Source: Alphaproteobacteria bacterium MarineAlpha3_Bin2
GTDB lineage: Bacteria > Pseudomonadota > Alphaproteobacteria > Rhodospirillales > Casp-alpha2
NCBI GenBank assembly: GCA_002938315.1
Contig: PTLL01000014.1
Location: 1 to 40,886, forward strand
Direction of reading: 5' to 3'
DNA: 40,886 bases
Part shown: positions 26,622 through 35,833 of the stretch, piece after piece
Position numbering within the stretch: the first letter of the stretch is position 1
Layout of the letters: each line of letters begins with the position of its first letter
Made by a program: the position numbers and the translations under genes
Notes under the pieces: model-generated
Databases searched by the model: none
Told to the model about the DNA's origin: nothing
The model's input: only the letters and a program-made list of their open reading frames with translations

Positions 26622-27758
26622 TTAAATCGCACGCCGATAGGTTTCAAGGACGTCGTCGCCAGCGTCCGTAATGGAATCGCGAACAAAGGCCGGGGCTTCG
26701 GCGATGGCCTCGATGCCGAAGGCGGCGACCGCCCCCTTACCATCGCCGCCGATCAATTTCGGCGACCGGAACCAGGCCAACCGGTCGGCCAGATCATGTT
26801 TAATCAAGGCGGCGGCCAGATCACCTCCGCTTTCGACCAGCAATCTGGTCAGCCCACGCCCGCCCAGTTCCATCACCACGGCGATTAAATCAGGCCGACC
26901 GTCGTTTCCCGCCGCGACCTCGATGACCTCGATTCCTTTGGCTTCCAGGGCTTGGCGTTTGTCTTGATCGGCACTCTTTACGGTCACGACCCAGGTGGGG
27001 ACGTCCCCGGCGGTTTCGACCAGGGGGCTTTCCACGGGTAACCGCAAGGTGCTGTCGGCGACGATGCGTACGGGGGAACGGTCCTCCATTCCCGGCAATC
27101 GGCAGGTCAGGGACGGTTGATCGGCAAGGGCCGTGCCGATGCCAATCATAATGGCGTCGTTTTCGGCGCGCAGCCCGTGGGCAAAGGCCCTGGCCGGGGC
27201 GCCGGTGATCCATTTGCTTTGGCCTTTCGCGGTGGCGACGCGGCCATCAAGCGTGGTTGCGGTTTTCAAGGTGATCAACGGGCGGCCCTTGGTGACCCGC
27301 ATCAGAAACCCGGCATTAAGGTGGCGGGCTTCTTGTTCGAAAAGACCAATCTGGGTTTCCACGCCGGCATTGGCCAAGCGTCGGATGCCGGCGCCTGAAA
27401 CCCTTGGGTCGGGGTCTTCAATGGCAATGACACAGCGGGTGACACCGGCGGCAATCAGGGCTTCGGTACACGGCGGGGTTTCTCCTTGGTGGTCGCAGGG
27501 TTCCAGGGTCACATAAGCGGTTGCGCCCTGGGTCAAGGCGCCGGCTCTGGATAGGGCCTCGGTTTCAGCATGCGGCCTGCCCCCGGGTTGGGTCCAACCC
27601 CGACCGATGATGCGGCCGTCCAGGTCTTCACGCGCCAAAACGCAACCGACCGCCGGATTGGGCCAGGCCGACCCAAGGCCACGACGGGCAAGGACCAGCG
27701 CCGCGTGCATGGCTTCATGGTCGCGGTTGGCCGCAGGAGAGGAGTTAGTCGTTATCAC
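26622..27758 (-). CDS. ribD: Bifunctional riboflavin deaminase/reductase RibD
   Basis: About 378 residues from a GTG at 27758. The N-terminal deaminase has the zinc site PHAETEAL plus [13 protein letters not shown]. The C-terminal reductase (about 150 on) has [21 protein letters not shown] (landmarks TLDGR and KWIT), LIVESGG-type [12 protein letters not shown] and [11 protein letters not shown]. The two steps convert the cyclohydrolase product to 5-amino-6-ribitylamino-uracil phosphate. The frame is open to 27902, wholly inside nrdR, so that start is rejected. The first ATG (27710) would cut the first helix. The GTG overlaps nrdR by 14 bases, as usual for this gene pair. Confidence 0.92.
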   Translation of the reverse strand: MITTNSSPAANRDHEAMHAALVLARRGLGSAWPNPAVGCVLAREDLDGRIIGRGWTQPGGRPHAETEALSRAGALTQGATAYVTLEPCDHQGETPPCTEALIAAGVTRCVIAIEDPDPRVSGAGIRRLANAGVETQIGLFEQEARHLNAGFLMRVTKGRPLITLKTATTLDGRVATAKGQSKWITGAPARAFAHGLRAENDAIMIGIGTALADQPSLTCRLPGMEDRSPVRIVADSTLRLPVESPLVETAGDVPTWVVTVKSADQDKRQALEAKGIEVIEVAAGNDGRPDLIAVVMELGGRGLTRLLVESGGDLAAALIKHDLADRLAWFRSPKLIGGDGKGAVAAFGIEAIAEAPAFVRDSITDAGDDVLETYRRAI

Positions 27759-28203
27759 TGCCCAGTTTGCCCACAAAAGCCTCGAAATCCCTGGCTTCCC
27801 GGAAATTCCGGTACACCGAAGCAAAGCGGACAAAAGCGACCTGGTCCAATTCGGAAAGGGCCTCCATGACCATTTCGCCGATAACTTTGGTCGGAATTTC
27901 ATTCTCGCCCAGGGTTTCGAGACGGCGTTGGATGCCGTTGGCGATACGCTCTATACGGTCTTCGTCAACGGGGCGCTTACGAAGCGCAATCATGAGCGAG
28001 CGCAACAGCTTTTCGCGGTCGAACGGCATTTTATCACCATCATTTTTAGTGACCGACAATTCGCGCAACTGCACCCTCTCGAAGGTGGTGAAACGGGATG
28101 AACATTCCGGGCAAAAACGCCGTCGGCGGATGGTGGCGTTTTCTTCCGCCGGACGGGAGTCCTTTACCTGGGTGTCATCGTGGTGGCAAAATGGACAGCG
28201 CAT
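27745..28203 (-). CDS. nrdR: Transcriptional repressor NrdR
   Basis: A 152-residue repressor of ribonucleotide reductase genes. A zinc ribbon is formed by C3, C6 (RCPFC), C31 and C34 (FCPEC), followed by the ATP-cone domain beginning about residue 49 ([21 protein letters not shown], landmark FDREKL). It senses dATP/ATP. The gene overlaps ribD by 14 bases and follows glyA by 19. The nrd genes it controls are not in the window. Confidence 0.96.
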   Translation of the reverse strand: MRCPFCHHDDTQVKDSRPAEENATIRRRRFCPECSSRFTTFERVQLRELSVTKNDGDKMPFDREKLLRSLMIALRKRPVDEDRIERIANGIQRRLETLGENEIPTKVIGEMVMEALSELDQVAFVRFASVYRNFREARDFEAFVGKLGSDND

Positions 28204-28222
28204 GAGTTCCGTTCCTTGTCAT

Positions 28223-29521
28223 TTATCCGTTGCTGTAGACGGGGAATTTCCCGCAAAGTTCCAAAACCTGCTCCTCAGCCGCTTTTTCGGCGGCGGAATT
28301 GTCGTCCGGATTGGCCGCCAAGCCATCCAGCACATTGCTGATCAGATTGCCGACCTGCTTGAATTCATCTGTTCTGAAGCCCCGCGTGGTTGCCGCCGGG
28401 GTGCCCAAGCGGATGCCTGACGTAACCATCGGTTTTTCCGGATCAAACGGGATTCCGTTCTTGTTGCAGGTCATGCCGGCACGCTCCAGGCTGGCCTCGG
28501 CATCGCGCCCGGTGAGCCCTTTCGGCCTCAAATCAACCAGCATCAAATGAGTGTCGGTGCCCCCCGATACGATGTCGCAGCCCCGTTCCACCAACACCGC
28601 GGCCAGCGCCCTGGCGTTATCGACAACGGCCTGGGAATAGTCTTTGAATTTGGGCTTGAGCGCCTCGCCGAAGGCGACCGCCTTGGCGGCAATGACATGC
28701 ATCAGGGGGCCGCCCTGGAGGCCGGGGAAGACGGCCGAATTGATCTTTTTGGCGAAGTCCTCGTTGTTGGTGAGGGTCATACCCCCACGGGGGCCGCGCA
28801 GCGTCTTGTGGGTCGTCGTCGTGGTAACATCGGCGATCGGCACCGGGCTCGGGTGGTGGCCGGTGGCGACAAGGCCGGCAAAATGCGCCATGTCGACCAT
28901 CAACAGGGCGCCGACCTTGTCGGCAATGGCGCGGAAACGTTCGAAATCTAGGGTCCGGGGATAGGCCGACCCGCCGGCGATGATCATCTTCGGGGAGTGT
29001 TCTTGGGCTAGGCTTTCGACCTCATCGAAATCAATCAGGGCATCTTCCTTGCGCACACCATACTGGACGGCGTTGAACCATTTCCCCGATTGGGCCGGTG
29101 GGGCACCATGGGTCAAGTGCCCGCCGGCGGCCAGGGACAGGCCCATAATGGTATCGCCGGGCTGCAACAATGCCATCATTACGGCGCCATTGGCCTGGCA
29201 GCCGGAATGGGGCTGGACATTAACGAATTCACTGCCGAACAATTCCTTGGCGCGATCAATAGCCAAGGTCTCGGCGACATCGACGAATTCACATCCGCCG
29301 TAATAGCGCCGGCCGGAATAGCCTTCGGCATATTTGTTGGTCATGACCCCGCCCTGGGCTTCCATGACCGCCGCCGACACGATGTTTTCCGACGCAATCA
29401 ACTCGATCTGGCTTTGTTGACGGCCCAATTCATTGTCAATGGACGTCTTCAGGACCGGGTCGCGTTCGGCCAATGGTTCGGAGAAAAATCGTTCCAGTTC
29501 TTCGTTACCGTAGGGAGCCAT
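28223..29521 (-). CDS. glyA: Serine hydroxymethyltransferase
   Basis: A 432-residue PLP enzyme interconverting serine and glycine with tetrahydrofolate, the main source of one-carbon units. Landmarks are [14 protein letters not shown] near the start, [44 protein letters not shown], and the Schiff-base lysine in [11 protein letters not shown]. The frame opens at 29620 but overlaps rpiB by 85 bases. The ATG at 29521 is 14 bases from the rpiB stop and matches family length. The rpiB-glyA-nrdR-ribD order is standard in alphaproteobacteria. Confidence 0.97.
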   Translation of the reverse strand: MAPYGNEELERFFSEPLAERDPVLKTSIDNELGRQQSQIELIASENIVSAAVMEAQGGVMTNKYAEGYSGRRYYGGCEFVDVAETLAIDRAKELFGSEFVNVQPHSGCQANGAVMMALLQPGDTIMGLSLAAGGHLTHGAPPAQSGKWFNAVQYGVRKEDALIDFDEVESLAQEHSPKMIIAGGSAYPRTLDFERFRAIADKVGALLMVDMAHFAGLVATGHHPSPVPIADVTTTTTHKTLRGPRGGMTLTNNEDFAKKINSAVFPGLQGGPLMHVIAAKAVAFGEALKPKFKDYSQAVVDNARALAAVLVERGCDIVSGGTDTHLMLVDLRPKGLTGRDAEASLERAGMTCNKNGIPFDPEKPMVTSGIRLGTPAATTRGFRTDEFKQVGNLISNVLDGLAANPDDNSAAEKAAEEQVLELCGKFPVYSNG

Positions 29522-29535
29522 GTTTATAATTATTC

Positions 29536-29994
29536 CTATTGGGGATCTGAAAGTTTGTCGACACGCCGGGAATGACGCCCGCCGTCCTCGAAATCCGTTT
29601 CCAGAAATACCTTCAAGCAATCGCGGGCGACCTCGGGGCCGATCGTGCGGCCGCCGAAGCAGACGACGTTGGCGTCATTGTGTTGGCGCGCCAGGCGGGC
29701 GCCCAAGGCGTCATGGACTAAGGCTGCGCGAATTTCGGAATCCCGGTTGGCGGCAATGGAAATGCCGATGCCGCTGCCGCAGATGAGCACGCCGCGCTTG
29801 GCCTTGCCTTCCTTTATGGCCCCGGCCAGGGCGTAGCCGAAATCGGGGTAATCAACGGATTCAAGGCTGTCGGGGCCAAGGTCCAGCACCGTATAGCCGT
29901 TTTCCATGAGGTCCTGCTTGAGCTCATTTTTTAGCTCAAACCCGCCATGGTCGCTGGCGATGGCGATGGTTTCCGATGTCTCTTCTGATGCCAT
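29536..29994 (-). CDS. rpiB: Ribose-5-phosphate isomerase B
   Basis: A 152-residue RpiB/LacAB-family isomerase interconverting ribose 5-phosphate and ribulose 5-phosphate. Landmarks are [14 protein letters not shown], the catalytic Cys in [15 protein letters not shown], and [14 protein letters not shown]. It is the first gene of the minus-strand rpiB-glyA-nrdR-rib operon, and its product ribulose 5-phosphate is the substrate for RibB encoded in the same transcript. The ATG is at 29994. Confidence 0.94.
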   Translation of the reverse strand: MASEETSETIAIASDHGGFELKNELKQDLMENGYTVLDLGPDSLESVDYPDFGYALAGAIKEGKAKRGVLICGSGIGISIAANRDSEIRAALVHDALGARLARQHNDANVVCFGGRTIGPEVARDCLKVFLETDFEDGGRHSRRVDKLSDPQ

Positions 29995-30137
29995 GGCGAT
30001 TGGATTTTCCGATGGATTTTAGGGCTGGTCGTAAATTCACGGGATTAGATACCATATCTCGAATCCCTATGCCAACAAACCTCTATCACTCGCGGTAGCC
30101 CCAAGTGATGTGGTGTCGTTATTAAATCCATTATTCA

Positions 30138-30166
30138 TTGTCAGGCGAAGCGATGATTTCTATGAT
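30138..30166 (+). promoter_or_regulatory. Sigma-70-type promoter for mucR
   Basis: TTGTCA (30138-30143) and TATGAT (30161-30166) with exactly 17 bases between each match the sigma-70 consensus at five of six positions. The predicted start would leave an untranslated leader of about 70 bases ahead of the mucR GTG. The 251 bases between rpiB and mucR contain no other element I can support. Confidence 0.6.
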
Positions 30167-30245
30167 GGATCAGAACCTGTGGATGGTTTTTGGATCAACG
30201 GAACCACAAAAAACAGGCATAAATTATTAACCAGGGGGATCCACC

Positions 30246-30668
30246 GTGACCGAGGAAAACGTCGAAAGTTTGCCGCGCCATCAGGATTTGTTGCGCATGG
30301 CCGCCGATATTGCCGTCGCCTATGTCGCTCAGAATACCGTTACCGATTCACAAATTCCCGGTATTATCACCCGGGTCTACGACACCTTGGCCAGCATAAC
30401 GACCGGAACCGCTGATAAGTCTAAAAAATCGGGCAAACCCGCGGTTGCAATCCGCCATTCCATCACTCCCGATTTTATTGTTTGTTTGGAAGACGGTCGA
30501 AAGATGAAGATGCTCAAGCGCCATCTCCGAACCGCCTACAACCTGACGCCCGATGAATACCGGAGCCGGTGGGGATTGCCGCCGGAATATCCGATGGTGG
30601 CGCCGAATTACGCCAAACGCCGATCCGATTTCGCCAAAAAAATAGGTTTGGGCCGGAAAAACGCTTAA
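30246..30668 (+). CDS. mucR: MucR/Ros-family transcriptional regulator with altered zinc-finger ligands
   Basis: A 140-residue regulator of the alphaproteobacterial MucR/Ros family, which controls exopolysaccharide, motility, cell cycle and its own gene through AT-rich DNA. The zinc-finger region reads FIVCLEDGRKMKMLKRHL (residues 78-94). Ros ligands Cys, Cys, His, His correspond to C80, D83, H93 and Y98, so only two remain. A zinc-independent fold has been described for Mesorhizobium relatives with Asp at the second position. The C-terminal YPMVAPNYAKRRS is standard. The GTG start has AGGGGGATCC before it. It overlaps the DUF6898-like gene tail to tail by four bases. Confidence 0.93.
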   Translation: MTEENVESLPRHQDLLRMAADIAVAYVAQNTVTDSQIPGIITRVYDTLASITTGTADKSKKSGKPAVAIRHSITPDFIVCLEDGRKMKMLKRHLRTAYNLTPDEYRSRWGLPPEYPMVAPNYAKRRSDFAKKIGLGRKNA

Positions 30669-30910
30669 ATTTCCAGCCCGCCGTCTTCTCCATCTTCCCC
30701 GCCGCCCGGTTTTTTGCTGAGTACGTACGCCAGCTTCATGGCGGCGAATTGCTTTATTTCCTTCCTCGTGGCTTTCGCCGGCGCCACCATGACGAATGCG
30801 GTTCCTGTGATGGAATCGATGGCGGTTACGCGGAGGCTTTTCCCCACCCGTCTCCATTCGAATAGGACTTCCGGTAAATAAACGTCTTTTAAGGGGCCTT
30901 TATCGGCCAC
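30665..30910 (-). CDS. Small DUF6898-like protein
   Basis: An 81-residue protein starting at a GTG, with the core VLFEWRRVGKSLRVTAIDSITGTAFVMVAPAKATRKEIKQFAAMKLAYVL, of which EVLFEWRRVG, AIDSITGTA and KLAYVL are the landmarks. It resembles the uncharacterised DUF6898 family, short proteins in Rhodospirillales-type genomes, by recall only. Strands followed by a helix and an acidic Gly-rich tail are predicted by eye. It follows icmF by 67 bases on the same strand and is convergent with mucR. Function unknown. Confidence 0.6.
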   Translation of the reverse strand: MADKGPLKDVYLPEVLFEWRRVGKSLRVTAIDSITGTAFVMVAPAKATRKEIKQFAAMKLAYVLSKKPGGGEDGEDGGLEI

Positions 30911-30977
30911 GGCGCGGCTCCTATTCAGGGCGTTAGAGAATGCAATTTAGGCAAATCGTGTTTACCCCTCAAGGGGG

Positions 30978-33900
30978 CTACATATTACGGCGGTATTTGC
31001 CGCCTGCCTCAAACAGGGCATCGGTGATCTGCCCAAGCGAACAATATTGGACCGCGTCCATCAATTGGGCAAAGGTATTGCCGCCACCGGTGGCGGTTTC
31101 CTTGAGTTTGGCCAACGCCGCGTCGGCGTTTTTTGAATTCCGCTTCTTGAATGCCGATAAGCGTTTTATCTGACTGTCTTTTTCTTTTTTAGTAGAGCGT
31201 TGTAGCTGCCTCGGTGTGGCGGTATCTGTGACCGCATCTTCAAGGAACGTATTGACGCCGATAATCGGCAGCGTGCCGTCGTGCTTGCGGGTTTCGTAAA
31301 GCAGCGATTCTTCTTGGATCTTGCCGCGCTGATATCCGGTTTCCATGGCGCCGAGGACGCCGCCGCGCTCGCTAATCCGTTCGAACTCGCAAAGCACCGC
31401 TTCTTCGACCAGATCGGTCAATTCCTCGATGATAAAGGCGCCTTGGTTGACGTTTTCATTTTTGCCGAGGCCCCATTCCTTGTTAATGACCATTTGGATA
31501 GCCATAGCCCGGCGCAAACTCTCCGGTGTCGGCGTCGTGAAGGCCTCATCGTGGGCGTTGGTATGGAGGCTGTTGCAGTTGTCGTAAACGGCGATCAGCG
31601 CCTGCAATGTGGTCCGTATATCGTTAAAATCCATTTCCTGAGCATGCAGCGATCTACCGGAAGTTTGTATATGATATTTAAGGCGTTGTGAGCGTTTATT
31701 TCCATTATACTTTAATTTCATGGCGGTCGCCCATATGCGCCGGGCGACGCGCCCCATGACGGTGTATTCCGGGTCCATGCCGTTGGAGAAAAAGAATGAT
31801 AAATTTGGGGCAAAGTCGTCAACCTTCATGTTCCGCGCGAGGTAGGATTCAACGAAGGTGAAGCCATTGGCGAGGGTAAACGCCAGTTGGGAGATCGGAT
31901 TGGCACCGGCTTCGGCGATATGATAGCCGGAAATCGACACCGAATAGAAGTTTTTCACTTTATTTTCAATAAAATAGGCCTGAATATCGGCCATCATCCT
32001 GAGCGCGAATTCGGTCGAAAATATGCAGGTATTTTGACCCTGATCTTCCTTGAGGATATCGGCCTGGACGGTGCCGCGGACGGTTTCCAGCACCCAAGCC
32101 TTGATTTCAGCGGCTTCCTTCGCCTTTGGCGGCCTACCCTGTTTCTCCCTGAAGGCGTCCAGGCGCTGGGTTATGGCGGTATTTAGGAACATCGCCAGGA
32201 TCGTCGGCGCCGGCCCGTTGATGGTCATGGATACCGAGGTAGACGGGCTGCAAAGGTCAAATCCCCGGTATAGAACCTTCAGGTCGTCCAGGGTGGCGAC
32301 GGAAACGCCGGAATTGCCGACTTTCCCGTAGATATCGGGACGCTGGTGGGGATCGAAGCCGTACAAGGTGACGGAATCAAAGGCCGTCGACAGCCTTTTG
32401 GCGTCGGAATGTCTCGACAGCAACTTAAACCGATAGTTGGTAGCCGCGGGATCACCCTCGCCGGCGAACATGCGGGTCGGGTCTTCTTCTTCCCGTTTGA
32501 ACGGGAATACGCCGGCCGTATAGGGAAAATATCCAGGTAGATTTTCCCGCATCAGCCATTTTAAAAGCTCGCCATCATCTTCGAAGGACGGCAGCGCGAT
32601 ACGCGGTATAAGGGTGCCGGAAAGTGATTCATTTTTGAGCAGAATTCGCGATTTATCGTCGCCATTGTTTTCAACTAATTCCTGTCCGGATAATTTTTCT
32701 TTGATCTTAGGCCATTCTTCGAGAAGTTTTTTGGTTGTTGGATTTAAGGCCTCCTGTCGGGCCTGAATCAATGGATCGAGATCACTGGTTGGCTTGCCGG
32801 CGATTTTCAAAATCGCCTTCGAAGCGGTAAGTTGCTGGCGTTCCCTGGCAAGGCAAACCTGCTCGGCGATGGTTCGGTGATAGCCGCGTACGGTGTCAGC
32901 GATTTCAGCCAAATAACGCCGACGTTCGGGCGGAACAAGGTGGTCCCGGAAGCTGGAATCGGGATCAAAATTTTTCAAACCAACCGGTTTGGATATTCTA
33001 TTTAATACATTGAAATTTTTAAAATTAAGTACTTTTAAAAGACCATTATAAAGGGCGGAAATCCCGGGGTCGGCAAACCGCGATGCAATCGTCCCGAAGA
33101 CCGGCATGTCAGTAACCGGTTTGGTAAATTCCTGGCGGTTCCGCTGTACTTGTTTGCGGACATCGCGCAATGCGTCAAGCGCGCCCAGGCGGTCCATTTT
33201 GTTGATCGCAATCAGGTCGGCGAAATCCAGCATGTCGATTTTTTCAAGTTGGCTGGCGGCGCCGAATTCGGGTGTCATAACATATAGGGAAACGTCGGTG
33301 AAATCGACGATGGCGGCATCGCCCTGCCCGATCCCCGGCGTCTCGATGATGATCAAATCGAAATTTGCCGCCTGGCAACAGGTGATGATGTCTTCCAGGG
33401 CCGCCGGCACTTCTGTTCCCGATTCACGTTTGGCTAGGGATCGCATATAGATGGTGGGGGACGTGATGGCATTCATGCGGATGCGGTCACCCAACAGGGC
33501 GCCGCCGGACTTGCGCCGCGACGGGTCGATGGCGATGACGGCAATTTTTGGTTCGTCACCGTATAGCCGGAAGCGGAGGATCAATTCGTCGGTCAGGGAC
33601 GATTTTCCAGCGCCCCCGGTGCCGGTTATGCCGAGCACCGGTGCCGGGGTGCCTTTGTTGGCTAGGGCCTGGATGTCATCGCGGCGCTTTTTCGGCAATA
33701 CACCCAGTTCCAGGGCGGTGATAAAGCGGGCGAGATCGGCGTCGTTGGCGGATTTCAGTCCATTTAAGTCTTTGGGGAGAGCTTTTTCCGACTTCGACGC
33801 ACTGGTTCCGGATTCAGCAAGGCTGATCATGTCGAGGATCATGCCGTCGAGGCCCATTTTTCGGCCATCTTCTGGGGTATAGATACGGCAAACGCCGTAA

Positions 33901-34328
33901 TCCCGGAGTTCGGCGATTTCGGCTTCAGTGATGACCCCACCGCCGCCTCCGAACACCTTAATTTCCGGGCGGTCGCGCTGGGCCAGAAGGTCGACCATAT
34001 ACTTGAAGTATTCGACATGGCCGCCTTGGTAGGAACTGATGGCAATGCCCTGAACGTCTTCTTGGATGGCCGCGGTGACCACTTCGTCAACGGAGCGGTT
34101 ATGGCCTAGATGGATGACTTCGGCGCCGGCGCCTTGCAGAATCCGGCGCATGATGTTGATGGCGGCGTCATGCCCGTCAAACAGGCTGGCCGCGGTGACG
34201 AACCGAACCGGCGCATCGAGGGCGAGGGTTTTGGACCGATTAGTTCCAGAATTTGGAGTTTGTGCGGATTTACCCGCCTTTTTGGCAGTCTTTTTGCCCT
34301 TGGAGATGGGAATGACAGCGTTTGCCAC
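30978..34328 (-). CDS. icmF: Fused isobutyryl-CoA mutase IcmF (B12-dependent)
   Basis: A 1116-residue fusion of the three parts of an acyl-CoA mutase. Residues about 42-165 bind cobalamin (axial-ligand H53 in [26 protein letters not shown]). Residues about 230-430 are a MeaB-like GTPase chaperone (Walker [10 protein letters not shown] at 236-244, and INKMD). From about 560 is the acyl-CoA mutase barrel, with [23 protein letters not shown] and [14 protein letters not shown]. It rearranges isobutyryl-CoA and n-butyryl-CoA, with the GTPase protecting the cofactor. Methylmalonyl-CoA mutase uses separate subunits and lacks the internal GTPase. The start is GTG at 34328 with AGGAG upstream. The basic N-terminal 40 residues are an extension. 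Confidence 0.95.
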   Translation of the reverse strand: MANAVIPISKGKKTAKKAGKSAQTPNSGTNRSKTLALDAPVRFVTAASLFDGHDAAINIMRRILQGAGAEVIHLGHNRSVDEVVTAAIQEDVQGIAISSYQGGHVEYFKYMVDLLAQRDRPEIKVFGGGGGVITEAEIAELRDYGVCRIYTPEDGRKMGLDGMILDMISLAESGTSASKSEKALPKDLNGLKSANDADLARFITALELGVLPKKRRDDIQALANKGTPAPVLGITGTGGAGKSSLTDELILRFRLYGDEPKIAVIAIDPSRRKSGGALLGDRIRMNAITSPTIYMRSLAKRESGTEVPAALEDIITCCQAANFDLIIIETPGIGQGDAAIVDFTDVSLYVMTPEFGAASQLEKIDMLDFADLIAINKMDRLGALDALRDVRKQVQRNRQEFTKPVTDMPVFGTIASRFADPGISALYNGLLKVLNFKNFNVLNRISKPVGLKNFDPDSSFRDHLVPPERRRYLAEIADTVRGYHRTIAEQVCLARERQQLTASKAILKIAGKPTSDLDPLIQARQEALNPTTKKLLEEWPKIKEKLSGQELVENNGDDKSRILLKNESLSGTLIPRIALPSFEDDGELLKWLMRENLPGYFPYTAGVFPFKREEEDPTRMFAGEGDPAATNYRFKLLSRHSDAKRLSTAFDSVTLYGFDPHQRPDIYGKVGNSGVSVATLDDLKVLYRGFDLCSPSTSVSMTINGPAPTILAMFLNTAITQRLDAFREKQGRPPKAKEAAEIKAWVLETVRGTVQADILKEDQGQNTCIFSTEFALRMMADIQAYFIENKVKNFYSVSISGYHIAEAGANPISQLAFTLANGFTFVESYLARNMKVDDFAPNLSFFFSNGMDPEYTVMGRVARRIWATAMKLKYNGNKRSQRLKYHIQTSGRSLHAQEMDFNDIRTTLQALIAVYDNCNSLHTNAHDEAFTTPTPESLRRAMAIQMVINKEWGLGKNENVNQGAFIIEELTDLVEEAVLCEFERISERGGVLGAMETGYQRGKIQEESLLYETRKHDGTLPIIGVNTFLEDAVTDTATPRQLQRSTKKEKDSQIKRLSAFKKRNSKNADAALAKLKETATGGGNTFAQLMDAVQYCSLGQITDALFEAGGKYRRNM

Positions 34329-34396
34329 GGGTCAGGCTCCTATTCTTGCCCTCTAATTTTAAACCTTGTGTGGAACTTTTAAAGGCCTATCTTTCC

Positions 34397-34414
34397 GTTT
34401 ACGTAAACGTAAAC
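34397..34414. promoter_or_regulatory. 18-bp near-palindrome midway between icmF and hemB (LiuR-like operator candidate)
   Basis: GTTTACGT, two bases and ACGTAAAC form 8-bp perfect arms. Its ends stand 69 bases from both the icmF GTG (34328) and the hemB ATG (34483), so its centre is the exact midpoint. The TTTACGTTTACGTAAA pattern on the minus strand resembles, from memory, sites of the MerR-family regulator LiuR of branched-chain acid degradation genes, which would suit icmF. No regulator gene of this type is in the window. Confidence 0.5.
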
Positions 34415-34482
34415 TTATTTCCGGTCCTGGTAAAGCTCTTGAATCTACGAATCCAGGCTTCTACTCTCCGGAAAATACAATC

Positions 34483-35508
34483 ATGACCAAAATCTTGAAA
34501 CACCGGGATAAAAAAATGGATGGCCGGTTTCCCCGTACCCGCATGCGTCGCAACCGTCAGGATGCGTGGTCGCGGGCGATGGTTTCGGAAAACGCCCTTG
34601 CCTCCACTGATCTGATGTGGCCGGTTTTCATCAGCGAAGGCGGGAATACGATCGAGCCTATTTCCTCGATGCCAGACGTGAATCGGCTTGGCATCGACGC
34701 CCTGGTCGACGCCGTCGCCGAGGTCGCGGAATTGGGCATTCCCGCTATTGCGTTGTTTCCGTACACCGATGACAGCCTCAAAACGCCAGAGGCTGAGGAA
34801 GCCTATAACCCGGAAAACCTTGTTTGCCGGGCGGTTCAGGCGGTCAAAAAGGCGCATCCCGGGGTCGGTATCATGTGCGATGTGGCGCTAGACCCATACA
34901 ATTCAGACGGCCATGACGGGCTGGTCCGTGATGGCCGGGTTCTTAATGACGAAACGGTGGAAATTCTTACCCGTCAAGCGGTGGTTCAGGCGCGCGCCGG
35001 TTGCGACATTATCGCCCCTTCGGACATGATGGACGGGCGCATCGGCGCCATCCGCGACGCCCTGGATGCCGAGGGATTTCAAGACGTCCTTATTATGTCC
35101 TACGCGGCCAAGTATGCATCCGCCTTTTATGGGCCATTCCGCGACGCGGTTGGGTCGTCGGGTGCGCTTAAAGGCGACAAAAAGACCTATCAAATGGATC
35201 CCGCCAACTCCGATGAGGCATTGCGCGAAGTCGGCCTCGATATCGACGAGGGCGCCGATATGGTGATGGTCAAACCGGGCTTAGCCTATCTGGACATCAT
35301 TCGCCGAGTAAAGGATGCCTACAGCGTTCCCACCTTCGCCTATAACGTTAGTGGGGAATATGCGATGCTGAAGGCTGCCGCCGATCACGGCTGGTTGGAT
35401 TACGACACGGTGATGATGGAAACGTTAATGGCGTTCAAACGTGCCGGCTGTAACGGGATATTGACCTATTTCGCCCTTGAGGCGGCGCGGCGCTTCAAAA
35501 AAGGCTGA
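34483..35508 (+). CDS. hemB: Porphobilinogen synthase (delta-aminolevulinate dehydratase), Mg-type
   Basis: A 341-residue enzyme joining two aminolevulinate molecules to porphobilinogen for heme and cobalamin. The Schiff-base lysines are in SYAAKYASAFYGPFRDA and MVKPGLAYLDI, both present. The metal loop reads CDVALDPYNSDGHDG: Asp and Ala replace the Cys triad of zinc enzymes, so this is the Mg-dependent/Cys-poor type known from Rhodobacter and Pseudomonas. The frame opens at 34366, but the ATG at 34483 suits the family. Another ATG at 34516 is possible. Divergent from icmF, it also feeds synthesis of the B12 that icmF uses. A strong hairpin follows. Confidence 0.95.
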   Translation: MTKILKHRDKKMDGRFPRTRMRRNRQDAWSRAMVSENALASTDLMWPVFISEGGNTIEPISSMPDVNRLGIDALVDAVAEVAELGIPAIALFPYTDDSLKTPEAEEAYNPENLVCRAVQAVKKAHPGVGIMCDVALDPYNSDGHDGLVRDGRVLNDETVEILTRQAVVQARAGCDIIAPSDMMDGRIGAIRDALDAEGFQDVLIMSYAAKYASAFYGPFRDAVGSSGALKGDKKTYQMDPANSDEALREVGLDIDEGADMVMVKPGLAYLDIIRRVKDAYSVPTFAYNVSGEYAMLKAAADHGWLDYDTVMMETLMAFKRAGCNGILTYFALEAARRFKKG

Positions 35509-35530
35509 ATTCGGCGAGAGCAGACCAATA

Positions 35531-35570
35531 AAACCTCGCCCGGTCTTCATCGGAAACCGGGGCGAGGTTT
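35531..35570. terminator. Strong bidirectional terminator after hemB
   Basis: AAACCTCGCCCGG (35531-35543) and CCGGGGCGAGGTTT (35557-35570) form a long GC-rich stem with one bulged G. On the plus strand the right arm ends in TTT. On the minus strand the stem is followed by TTTTATT, a proper U-tract. It can end hemB transcripts and those coming leftward from the cheW remnant and the CoA-transferase gene. Confidence 0.75.
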
Positions 35571-35589
35571 CTGTGATGCTTTGGCTGAG

Positions 35590-35778
35590 TTAATCCTTAC
35601 CCAAGTCCGGCAAGCTGTCGATATCCAGGACCACCATCAGATTATTCTCCAACCGGAAAACACCGTTGGAAAATTCACGCCATTTGGGGTCCAAGGTGCC
35701 GGGGTTCTTTTCATAAAATTCCTGGGACAGGCCAATGAAGTCGCCTATCCTATCGGGGGTATGTTTCGCTTTTATGTC
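35590..35778 (-). pseudogene. Remnant of a CheW-like chemotaxis protein (C-terminal part)
   Basis: About 63 residues, ending at a stop at 35590-35592, match the last part of a CheW domain. GTLDPKWREFSNGVFRLEN followed by LMVVLDIDSLPD corresponds to the closing strands of the CheW fold, and the preceding DRIGDFIGLSQEFYEKNPG looks like the conserved V/I-x-D-x-I-x-L segment. No start codon or N-terminal half is present. Upstream the frame runs into the 3' end of the CoA-transferase gene without resemblance. CheW couples receptors to CheA. No other chemotaxis genes are visible. It is a truncated gene and probably not translated. Confidence 0.65.
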
Positions 35779-35833
35779 TGAATTGCGTCCACTTATGACT
35801 GGGCGTATGGCCCTGGTGAACGCTAAGTGACAA

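Noticed and set aside
27759-27902. RibD extension upstream of the GTG
   Set aside because: It is antisense-free but wholly inside nrdR in another frame; the extra residues are Trp/Ser/Arg rich and not found in RibD.
29522-29620. GlyA extension of 33 residues
   Set aside because: Overlaps rpiB by 85 bases and does not resemble SHMT N-termini; ATG 29521 fits.
26613-30245. FMN riboswitch controlling the riboflavin genes
   Set aside because: The rib genes are internal to a tight operon with no long leader, and no conserved FMN-element sequence is seen.
30965-30976. CCCC-TCAA-GGGG hairpin after icmF as a terminator
   Set aside because: Only four base pairs and no U-tract on the minus strand.
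34329-34482. Cobalamin riboswitch ahead of icmF or hemB
   Set aside because: The interval is too short and has no B12-box; the only structure is the palindrome.
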